A stretch of 64,000 bases of DNA from Megaustenia siamemsis. Its lineage: Eukaryota; Mollusca; Gastropoda; Stylommatophora; Ariophantidae. Positions within the stretch are counted from its first letter, which is position 1, and every line of letters begins with the position of its first letter. Below, piece after piece: positions 42,001-54,500 of the stretch. The translations under genes were made by a program, and so were the position numbers. The notes beneath the pieces were generated by a model. That model was given only the letters and a program-made list of their open reading frames with translations. It was not told the DNA's origin and searched no databases. The stretch is from the NCBI GenBank assembly GCA_032433765.1, contig JAVIAB010000160.1, positions 35,001,702 to 35,065,701 on the forward strand, given 5' to 3'.

Positions 42001-45000
42001 CTAGTTCTCATGCAAAGGCTTGCTTTGAGATTCTCTTCTCCTCATCACATGGCCATCATATGTTCATCTTCTTCTCTTGATTATATAGACAATATTTGAG
42101 GACGCTTTATCATTTCTCTGATTTCTGCGCTAGTCTTGAATTCATTCCATGGTATATGAAGTATATTCCTGAGACGTTTTCAAATGCATCAAATTTATTT
42201 TCTATTTCTTTAGTTGTTTTTCAGCTCTTGCAAAATAAATCTACACTATATATATTTTACACACACACATAGGTGAAATTTCAGGAAAATAACTTTAAAA
42301 TACAAATTTGCTAGCTATTCACATAGGCTCCGGCCCAAAGTAGTTTACTCTTTCATTTTTGGATGGCAATTGTGTCTAATATAACCTATAAGACCATGTC
42401 TAAGGTTGAACAGATCATGTCTCGCCAAGAATTAGGCAAAATCCTCAAGACAAAGATAATAGATACACATACAGTGCCCCACAGTTCCCATGAAAGAATT
42501 TTATTGATTTTTTGGGTAATCATAATCACTGTAGCGTGTTAGTTTTCAAATTTAAAGATATTGGATTTGTGATTGAATGCAGAAGGTGTGATTTTTTCAG
42601 TATTTTAAATTGATTATTTAAATTACTAGTGCAGAATTAAAAATAATGAATTAAAAAAAAAATATTTTTTTTTTTAAAAAAAAAAAAGGTATTTTTGAAT
42701 TTAGCATTAATTTAAAGTTGAACATAGCATAATAAATCTGAAATTTGAAAAAAATCGGACATTCATGATGTGACAATATCGTGTCCAGTTGTTGAGTCAG
42801 AGCTTCTTGTAGAAACTATTAGTAATTATTATTAATATTTAATAACATTAATCACATTTATTTTTGGAGCCATGATAGCTCAGTGGTTAGTGAACTGCAA
42901 AGGGTGAGTGGTCAGGTTTGATCCTGATCGACGGCTTCTGAGTTCACCCAGCCTTAAATGGGTACCAGTTGTTTCTGGGAAAGTAAAGTGACATGGGCGT
43001 AATACGACCACATTATCCCAAAAATAACATGCCAAAGGTCTATAAAAATTATGGTCACTAACACCATATTCCCTATATGCCACTTGGTGTGATGGGGCTC
43101 TTTACGTTTTATGTTTATTTTTATTATGATAAATTAATGCTTAAAATTGACATGAACATATTTTTTTCTTATTCGTGCGGCTCTTTTTGGTCTGGTGTAC
43201 AGGTTCACCTACAAATTTATGAATAGTATGGTGGCCACACAGGGGAGCCGCGCAGTTGTTAGTGAACTGGACTACAAAGGACAAGAGGTAGGGTTTGATC
43301 CCAACCGACGGCTTCCGGTTCATCCAACCTTTAATGGGTACCAGATTTTTTTCTGAGAAAGTAAAGTGGTACGGGCGTAATACCGACCACATTACCCAAA
43401 AAATCATGTGCCGAAGGTCTGTAAAATTTATGGTCACTAACACCATATTCCCTATACGCCACTTGGCGTGACTGGGGTACTTTACTTTACTTTTTTATGG
43501 TGGCCACACACCCTCTGTATTCACCTTGACCTACCCGCCTGTGACTTTGCACTGCAGCTTAAACTGAAATTAAAGCTGAAGAGGTGTCATTTTGACACAG
43601 CAGATGACATCATTTTGGGATCGTACGTGACTGAGAAGCCTTGAGGAAGACTTCCACTGTGCCTCAAGGACATAAAAGAGGTGCTGGGATCACTGTGTAT
43701 GTTCCCAGGGGGACTATTTCGAAAGTGATGGTAACCAAATTTAAATAAGATATGCCTGTAATTTTTTTTTAGGCAGAGTCTGGGAACTTTCTGAAAGCCC
43801 TTTGCAGCATACCAATGTGAAACGTGATGAACTGTAACTCACAAAGCTGGAAAAAAAAAGGACTGATTTTTAACAAAATGATATGCCTTTTACCTTTTAT
43901 TTCTGTTATTATTTTGCTTTTTGTCCGTTGTTTGCAAGCTTGGTCAGATTTTATTTTGTGTCTTCTTTTTATTTGATCAAAATTATTTGTAGATTGATCT
44001 AATACTATTCTTGACTTTGATGTCTATTTTGAATCTGACCTACTATTCTGGGTCTCAAAAATATTTTGAGTTTGGCTTATTATTATTTTACTATTGTTTA
44101 TTGAGTATTTTGTTAACACTTCTAGGGATTGATATTTCATTGTGTTTGCTATAGTCTGTTATTATTACTATTTTCTTTTTGCGCAAAGGGAGTGTGTGTG
44201 TGTGTGTTTGTCATTGCTTTTGAGTTTGGTATGTTATTGTTTTCAGCTATTTCCATTATTAATTTGGGATTGTGTGTTATGTGCATCTTCAGAAATCAAC
44301 AATAGCATTATGTTTGAAGACACTCAAGCACACTATTAACATTTCATACCTATATCTTGGCTACCTCGGTAGCCTAGTTGAGAAAACCACCCGACTGGGC
44401 TACTGACGTTCAGACATGGCGTGTTCAGTTCACACTGGGAGCAGTGTGAGTTGTATTCATGGTTGGAAAAATAAATACCCCGTGTTTGACCCAGCCATTG
44501 GCAAAGATGCAGCCACTGGCAAAAATGGATACCAGGTTAACTCTGGGAAGGTGAGGAATGTCACCTTGCATCGTGAGTTTCGATGCTTGAAGCAAAGCTA
44601 TCCAGAAGTCTCCGAACACTTCTGGATAGTCGGCCGAGCACATCATAGGGTGAAAACTGGTATGCTAAGACACTGATTCAAGTCTCATACTTTACCTTCA
44701 CTTTTACCTATATCTTACAGCTGCTTTTTACATTGACTAAGTGTCAGTGATAGCTTTTTATCTCAGCTTTCAAGAGAGTGAAAGAAGAACTTACCCTGCT
44801 CTTGTCTTCACAAGGAGGATTGTTTGAGGATGGCACTTTTCATCAACAAAGAACTTGTTTCTCTTGTTCTGTCTGAACAAAATATACCATATTTTAAAAG
44901 CTAAAATACCAAAGAAAATAAATAAATAACAATCAGAAATGTAAAAAATAATAATAAACAACAGTATACATCATCTTGTTTCTGTTAAGAACTGTACATT

Positions 45001-48000
45001 TTGTTACTATAAAATCAATGATGACATTCTGCTGTGCTGTTAAAGCAAGTACAGTGTACATTGAGAACTAATTTCTGTTGGAAGTCTTTCATCCTGCTGT
45101 GCAAAATGTCATTCACAATTCTGTTTAAAATTGTTTTATTCTTTTCTTTTTTACTTTTAATATCAGAATAGAACATTTTGTGATTAGTAGGCTTTTGAGA
45201 CCAGAAGTACCATTTATAGAGCAGAGAATTCAGATTTCAGTAGATACAGATGCAAATTTGAATATAATTTTGATTATGATTTCTTTTTAGGACAAAAAAC
45301 AAATTCAGAATAACAGCTAAAGTTTGAATTAATTGGAACATTACAAATTCTCTACCCAAAACAAAATAAATACAAGCCTGATTAGTTATCCCTAATTCTT
45401 GATTTTTAAAAATAGGTCTTTAGTTTAAGATTTAGAAATATCTTGTGACTGGATCTAGTAAAATGTGTAAAATATTTAGGCCACACAGATAAATCTAGCT
45501 CAAGGGTACAGTTGAACTATCTCATGTCTAACAAATGATCAGACTTTGACAGTGCTAGTAAACAAGGTCTTAGCATTCTGACATGATCTGATATCCCAAA
45601 ATAGAAGTAATGATGTCATGATTAGAGATAACCTCAAGGTTAAAGCTGGTAATAATAACAAGCCACATGAATGCCTTAATATAAAAATTGGGTCTCTCTC
45701 TCTCTATCACTCAGAATTATAGAAGGTGGAGACAATGAGACCAACAAGCTCACCAAGAAAAGGGCTTTATGCTGAGGTACAGTGTGAACCTTGAGTAGCA
45801 TTTGACATCACAGGAAGGGTGATAATGATTATCCCCTAGTGTTGTAGTAAAAGGTACTATAGAAGAATGTGATTGCACCATTATATTTAATTGTACTAAA
45901 CAAATTTCCAGACAGAAGTGGGTGTTGCAGAACAAAAGTAGCAATTATAGTAACTCTGTTAACTGCTGCACAATGTACAAATGTTCTTTTAACTCAGAAA
46001 ATATGGTTATGGTTAGTCGAAGACCCCAGTATCACTGCAAACGAATAAAAATCCATAATTGCTCAACTGCCCGTGCCAGTGGAATCATACAAATTAAAAT
46101 TCATCTCATTGAAGGATCAAAACAAAGAAAGGCAGCTGCAGTCCCCATCATAGCAGCTACAGCACACGCCAAAAGACATAAGGCCAAGTGGGACTGAAAG
46201 TGAATGCAGCTGAACTGTCTGTCATACGATATCTTCAATCATCGCAAGCAATCAGAATATAGAAACATGATCCAAGTAAAAAATACAGCTCTCAGTGTTC
46301 ACAGAGAACTAAACTCAGTAGCTCAGGCAGCAAGCTGGACTTGAATGAACTATGAGGAAACTGCGACAAAGAACATTTTTCAGACTGATCCTCAATAGTT
46401 CCTGTCACCTATCCGCCATATTGACCAGAAGTCCTCAGAAAATATGTAACTGTGTAGTAAAAAAAAGTATAGACTACCCATAGTGTCTTGTGTTTGAGGG
46501 ACATGACAAATTAGTAAAGACCCTGTCTCACCCTGTGGTATTGAGGAAATATAGTATTGGTGTCCACACATTTTTAACCATCAGCACATACATATGGTCT
46601 GCATTACGATAGGATCCTTCTTTCCCAGAAAAATCTGGTGCTCATTTAAAGCTGGGTGAGCCTGGATGCTCCGCAATCACATGTTGTAAAGTCCCATGTT
46701 GTAAAGTCCCATGTTGTAAAGTCACATGTTGTAAAATAACTGAATCCTATCTTGTGTCCTAGAAACTGTCAAAAAAAATCAAACCCAAACTCTTGTCATC
46801 AGTAGACCAGTTCATTATGAGGAATACAGTAATAGTGCCCATATTGCCCGTGATCGTCAGCACATATGGATGATGTGGTCAGGATCACTCCAGGCCAAAA
46901 ATTCCAGAGCCTGAACAAACCCTAAAGTTGTGTTAATCAAGAAGTACAATCGAGAAACTGAACTGAACCAACTGATCTGCGGACAACTGCACTAACTATT
47001 TTACCACTGCCACTTCTTCAATTGTAGCAACAGTTTTATAATGTATCTTCAAAATAACCTAATTGTCTGAATTTACATAAATTAATCAAATTAGTTAGCT
47101 TCATTTGGGGACCATCAAGTTAAATGAAAAGAACAAATTAATTCAGCAAAACAACTACATTCAAACCAAAACTAAATCAGTTAAGTGTAAACAAAGAAAA
47201 GGAGGAAAAATATAACCAACATATAACAAGAGCCATCTTCTGCCATTGCAACTGATTGGATTATGCATGCAAGACCTAAATAACTTAGACGTAATAAGAA
47301 TCTGTGATTAGTCACATGTACAACAGACTAAATTGTACCAGCTTGATTCTGTGTAACTGCCACACAACAAAAGGTACAGTTTTATGTGAAAGGTTTCAAT
47401 GCACCTCCCACCAAATGTCAATTCTTAATCATGGTACATTTATCAACAGCTAAGTTGTTGAACTACACAGTAAACATTTATTGTTTCTATATTTTCTTAC
47501 TGCAATAATTTGTTTATTAACTTATAAGTTTTTCCACACAATTATGCTGAAGTGAAAATTATTAATTGTCATAACTTGAATTTTTTTTTTTTAATAGAAA
47601 AGTTAAAAGGCTGCACATTAAAATATTGCTGCCACAAAGTTATTTAGCAAATTAGAAGTCATGGTATTACTGAACTAAGTTTCATTTAAGATATTACAAA
47701 AAGATTGAAAAAAAAAAAAATGATGTATAAAGTGTTCAATTTATTTTTTAGTTCATTCCTATGATCATTTGTTCTGTTTTTGATAAATGCCATTTGATAA
47801 TAATTGTATTTTTTTTTATTTTGATGTGTTTAAATAAAACTAGTGATCTCTGCAATATGTGCCACTTTGGCACACACGGTTTCTGTTTTTGAGATTGTGG
47901 TTCTGCCCTATGTGCCGTCTTCTGCTCGAAAGGACAACAGATAGATAGATAGAAATAAAACTGCTGCACACTTTATGTATTATAATAACTTTCAGATAAA

Positions 48001-51000
48001 AGTACAGAATCTGTGTCCAGTTACAGAGATGTCAGATTAAATAAAGTTATTAACAAAGTTATTAATGTTTTATAACATTATTAAAGTTATATTCCCTACC
48101 AAGGGGTTTAACTCACCATGGCTCTGCTGTTTTTTTTTCATTAAAAAAAAATTTGAAATAACAGAGAAAATAAATGAAAACTTATCTAAATCACAGTTTG
48201 TTCTGACTTCTAAGGAAGTCGGAAAAGATGTTAAATAAGAGAATTACGTTTTAGTGGAAATAATTGCAAAAAAGTCAATAAATTAAAAGCCACAAAAACC
48301 GCTTCTTGTGTTTTTTATATCTGTAACTAGAGCAGTGTTTTGTGGGTTCAGATACGGAATGTATTAATGTACATCTAACCCGGACAATATCAAAGGCACA
48401 AGAACCAATTGTTGAATGTCATAGATGGCAAAGGATATAAATCTCATGGATGATAAAGGATGAAATGATAAACTCATGGATGCCATAGATGGCAAAGGAT
48501 ATAAATCTCATAGATGATATAGGATGAAATGATAATCTCATGGATGGCAAAGATTGAGAAGACAATCTCATGGATGGCAAAGATTGAGAAGACAATCTCA
48601 TGGATGGCAAAGTATAAAAAGACAATATCATGGATGGCAAAGAATATAAATCTCATGGATGGTAAAGGATGAAAAGACAATCTTATGGATGGCAAAGGAT
48701 AAAAACACAATCTCATGGATGGCAAAGGATGAAACGACAGTGGCAGCAAATGTTGATATGATATTGAAAAGGAAAGAGTGGGTAATTTCAATGAGACAGA
48801 AAACTATAAAAGGCTGTAACTGTTCATTACGGGGACTGCGGTGAGGAATATGTTATGCACCAAGTCATTATTATTGAAAGTTTCAAAAAGAGTTTTACAG
48901 TGCTGCATAGAACCAGCGTAATTATGGTTGCAATCATGGACAGAAAACAAAGAGATAAAATACTAAACAGAATAAATTAAGATTTTTTTTTTTTTAGATT
49001 ACTTAACTTACCACGGACAGTCAAAAAATCTAATAAGGAGGCACTGACTGAGACAGCTGAAAAGAGGAAGATTATAAAACTCATGCAAAGGTGGTCCAGA
49101 TTTGGGGGCATGTGTTGAGAATTAGAGAGTTGAATATCTAGTAACAAAAAAAATTAAAGTGAGATATAGGTAGACAAAAGGAAAAGCTGTTGGATGGTTT
49201 GACGGTATGGTATGGGTAAAGATTAACCACTGAAATGTTACACAATGCACAAGATTGGGGGTTATGGAGGAACATGAATCATAACCTACGCCGCTCTCTG
49301 CATCTATCTAACTATCAACCTTTCGAGCCGTAACCGGCCCATAGGGTATAGACTCAGGTACTATTTCCCTGTTTCAAAATTTTCCTTTCTAGCAGTCTCA
49401 ATCCTTGCAAAGATCTTTTATCAAATCTCGCCATTTGTCTCTGTTCTGTGCAAGCATCTCAATACATTGAGGGAGCCAATTCCTGCTGCCTTTGCCTTCC
49501 TGATCAATGTTTTTATTCAGTGTTTCTCTGGGTTGGCCCCTTTTCCACCTATCTCTTGTTTCCCCACTTGAGAGCTTGCTTTGCTATTCGGTTATTATCT
49601 CTTCTCATCACATGTCCAACATATGTCCATCGTCTTTTCTTGATTACTGATAATATTAGTGGTTGACTGATGATTTCTTTAATTTCTTTATTTATTTTGA
49701 ATTCATTCCGCGCAATACCAAGTATTTTCCTGAGACGCTTATTTTCAAATGCACTCAACTGTGTTTCTATGTCTTTTATTGTTTTCCAGCTCTCGTGTGC
49801 ACACGTAAAGGTTGATGCATGGTCATAAATAAATGAGGGAATGCAGTGATTGGTGAATGGATGTACAAACAATGAATTGAAACAGTTGATGGCTGGTGTT
49901 TATGAAGAATGTTATGTTAAATTAACACTGATAGATCTGTGCTGTGGAGCAGGTAGTCAAAACAGAGTTTATTCAGCTGGGGGTAAGTACAGGATTATTA
50001 CAAAAGAGAGTGGAGCTTATTCTGCAATGGTTATTAGTTTACCCTTGATATAATGACACAGCCATGACTAGTTATTAGTTTATATTTGAAAGCAGGGAAC
50101 AGGCAAATAATTGCAGTGCTGTGGTAAAGCTGGTAGCAAGGAGCAGGTGGTTGGATGTAAAGTACACTCTTACAGAGTATGGTGACAGCTTTACAAAACT
50201 GTAGGAAAAAAAATTACTTTTGAAAATGTGGCACTAACCAATTGTTTTTTAGCTTACCTTTGAAAATGTGGTAGTAAAACAAATGGTTTCTAGCTTACCT
50301 CTGAAAATGTGGCACTAAAACAAATGGTTACTAGTTTACCTCTGAAAATGTGGCACTAAAACAAATGGTTACTAGTTTACCTTTGACATAATGACATAGC
50401 CTCAGCAGCAGCTGTGCCTTCATCCAAAAGTGAAGCATTGGATACAGGCAGACCTGTGAGGTCAGACACCATGGTCTGGAAGTTGAGGAGACTCTCGAGC
50501 CTGCCCTGAGCTAGCTCTGCCTGGTAGGGTGTATACTGTGTAGTCCTAAAAGAAAACATAAAATATTTATCAACATTTTATTTTTTCAGTCATCTTTCTT
50601 TTTTCCTCATTTGCTTTTCGGCGTTGAGAGGAGGTATGGTTCGTTGTTTCTTGCTCTTCTATTGGGCTCTTCTGCTGTTATACTGCCGAGGGTTTTTAGC
50701 ATTCCATTTATCCATCTTGTCTTGGTCAGCCTCTTGGTCTGGTGTTCTTGTATCGTTTGTTGGTGACTCATTTTCAGTTCTGGCATCAGTGTATATATTT
50801 CTGGTTGTGCATAACCTCCAATTTTAAGAGCATCAAATTGTTCTATATTATTCACTTCTCTAACATTTCTTGCTATATTTTCTGTACATATGTTGAAAAG
50901 ATAAGAAGGTAAGATGCATTCCTGTCTGTCCTAAATAAAACCAGTTTCAGGTATCATTTTCAATGCTCACAGCTGTTTGTGTTGATCTATAAATAATCTT

Positions 51001-51554
51001 TAGCTTAAGCTCTATGAGAGGTGAAAACCTCATTTCTATAATTTCCCATAAAATCTGATGTTGCACACAAATACTTTTTTAGTTGTCAACAAAGTGAGTA
51101 AACAGAGTGATGTTCTATTTTCTGCCTGTTCAAATTATGTTTCTCATAATAATTGTACAATCATTTGTCCCTCTTTCTCTCCCAAAGCCAGCCTGAATTA
51201 TATTAATTTCCTTTCCCAATCTTCTATGGATTTCTCCCTTGATCATTTTAAGCATGATCTTGCTTGAATATTAATGTAACCTTTTTGTATTTGGTGCAAT
51301 CTCTTAGGTTGCTTTTTTTTTGTTATTTCCAATCTGTTACAATCACACTCTAGTCTCCTCATTAATGAGATTTGTGTTATTTCATCACATCCATATACTT
51401 TCTCATCCTTTAGACTTCATATAACCTATTCTATTTTGCCCTATGTTGGCTCTGGTTTTTTTTTCCATCTGTGTTGCTGTCGTCACTGTTGTTACAGATA
51501 ATGGCTACGGCATACTGTTATTTATCTAGTAGTAGCCTCAGCCACTAAAAAAAA

Positions 51555-51585
<31 letters not shown>

Positions 51586-54500
51586 CACACACATCCATGG
51601 CCCTTAAAATAAAATAAAAAATATTCAACATGAAATAAAAAAAAAAAAAAACCAGTAGGTTCCAGCATTGAAAAGATTCAAATATTTTGGAAGCACAATA
51701 AAGATATCAACCTATGGGTACATAAAACCAGACCATTTTTTGCCAACAAAAATATTTGAAGATTCACCCAGAGTTGCACAACGGTCAAACTAATGATATA
51801 TGAGAGGTGTGTACTTTCAGTGCTTTTATATGGATCTAATTGCTAATGAAAATTAGAAAAGGAAACATGAAACATAATGACTACTATCATTTCATACAAC
51901 ATTCTTGAGGTATATTTTGGCCAAATAAAATCAGTAAGCAAAAACTGCTCAAAGGACACAACCCATAACCATGAGGAGATGTAGGCAGTGATAACTGCCA
52001 GACAATGGCGCATGATTGATCACATGCTCTGAAGAGATTCAGAGGCAGTCACAAAAATTGCTTAACACAAAACTCTGAAAGGAGAGGCAGGAGGGACCTT
52101 GGTAGCCTAGTTGGGAAAACCACCCCACTGGACTACAGATGCTTGGATAACCCGTGTTCGATTCCCACTGGAAGCAGTATGAGTTGGACTCGTGGTTGGG
52201 AAAAAAAATACTCCCGCAGTCGACCCAGCTGCTGGCAGAAATGGGTACAGGGTAGTACTCTGGAAAGGTGAGGAATACTGCCTCATATCATGAGTTTTCT
52301 TTGCTTGAAGTGACATTATCCAGAAGTTTTAGAACACTTCTGCATAGGAGGCTGAGCACTCGCGTGCCAAGACGCTGATTCAAGTCTCGTACTTTACTTT
52401 ACTTTGGGAGAGATATATATGGCCCTTTTCGTCTTGTCAGACGGTCTAGTGGAGGCTATTGCGTATTTTTTTGAGGTATTGTTTTTGCCGAACAGCTTCT
52501 CTCGTGGCTAATTCTACCAATGTTTGACAAACACACGCGGTCACATAATGAACAGGTCAGGCTCGCTGGTCCACAGGGTTTACCATCCTTTTTCATGAGT
52601 CTCTTCTCTTCTAAGTCCTGTCTTAGAACAGTCTCAAATGTTGTTATACCGTTCCTTATACATGCTCTCCATGATGTGCGATCACTTGCCAGATGTTGCC
52701 AGTCGTTTTCACAGATGGAGAAGTCTTTCAGAGATGATTTGCAGATATCTCTATATCGTAGTTTAGGTCTGCCGATTTGTCGTTTTCCGTGTTTTAGCTC
52801 GCCATATAGTATTTGCCTAGGAATGCGTTTTTCTTCCATCCGTTGGACATGCCCCAGCCATCTTAGCCTTCGACTTCTGAGCATCGACATGATTGTTAGG
52901 GTCTTAGCACGTTGCAGGACAGTTAAGTTGGTTATTTTGTCCCGCCATTTGATGTGCATTATTTTGCGGAGACATCGCATGTGGAAGACATTTAGTCTTT
53001 TTTCCTGGTTTGAGTATGTTGTCCAGGTTTCGGATCCATATAGTAGTGTGCTAAGCACACAAGTTTGATATATTAAGAGTTTAGTCTTTTGAGTTAGTTT
53101 CGTGTTGTTCCATGCCTTTTTGTGAGTTTGCCGAAGGTCGTAGCTGCCTTACCAATTCGACAGTTTATTTCTTCATCAAGAGAGATGGTTTGCGTAACTG
53201 TGGATCCAAGATATGTAAATTTCTGTACTGATTCTAGTGGGCAGTCTTTTAGAGTAATAGATATAGGTTTGAAGTCACCTTGATTTAGTATTACTGTCTT
53301 CTGAACATTAATTGACAGTGAAAAAAGGTCGCATGCTTTATCCAGGTTGTTGATCAGCGACTGTAGGGTGGCCTCACTATGAGCGACTAGGGCTGTATCG
53401 TCAGCAAATAAAAATTCTTTAAGTAGGGCAACATTTGTTTTGGTTTTTGCTCTTAGTCGTGCTAGGTTGAACAGTGAGCCATCTGGTCTAGTGCGAATGT
53501 AAATATCTCCTGAGCTGTTTTCGAAGGTGTAATTTAGGAGGGCAGCAAAAAATATACCAAAAAGGGTGGGGGCGAGGACACATCCCTGTTTCACTCCTTT
53601 GTTGACTTTGAAATTCTCTGATGGACTCCCATCAAAATGGACTTTGCCATTCATGTCTTCATGGAAGGAAATTATCAGCCTAAGTAATTTAGGAGGGCAG
53701 CCTATGCCTTCTAACACCTTGTAGAGACTACAAGGGAGAGATAAACCAAAGACAACATGGCAGAAGAGAGCAAAAACAGAAATCATTAGTGTAAGAGAGA
53801 CCTGGGACACCCTGCAAAAGATGATCACCCATTCACATAGTGTAGAAACTTTTACAAGACATCATACGGCATATCAGTTACTGTCTGATTTGTCACTTTG
53901 TGATAAAAAAAGAAAGAGGTCAAGGTAATATATATTTGAATAAATCTATTCCTTTTTTTTTTTTTTAATCTGCCCCTACCCCTCCACAAACTAAAGATGC
54001 ACTGAAGAAAGATTTTTAGCTCCTTCGTTACTGCAGACATATGGATGATCAGAAATGCAGATCAAAGTAAAAAGTCCAACAATATCAGAATTCTCTAACT
54101 GCCATATCTATTCATGATGGAGCAATCACCTTTAACCTTTCAAAAAATGTACAGTTTGGTACAAAAACTGTCCTCTTGAATGGAATTTTAGAAAGCCAGA
54201 AGAGGGAAGCATCAACTGCTTTGACTTTCATTTTCATGCTGGAGGTAGTTTGTATGACCACCATATGAATATCAATCCAGTTACTCCAATTTTTTCCCCA
54301 TAAAAGTCATTGGAGTTATTTTGTTATGGCTATCCTTTTAGTCAGACATAACAAAGAATGAAAATGAGAATTATTAACAAGGGATTTATCCAAATCAGAT
54401 TAAATGTAAATTAATTTTTATATCACAAAAATATATGCAGAATGTAACTTAACATGAACAACAGCAACAAAGTGTATTCAGAAGAGTAATACAATTCTTA

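Noticed and set aside
50160..50210. Another PLE terminal piece ('gtatggtgacagctttacaa' resembles the 56.1-kb element end)
   Set aside because: Too short, no core and no target duplication found.
52520..53068. 182-codon plus-strand frame
   Set aside because: Antisense shadow of the L4 LINE ORF2.
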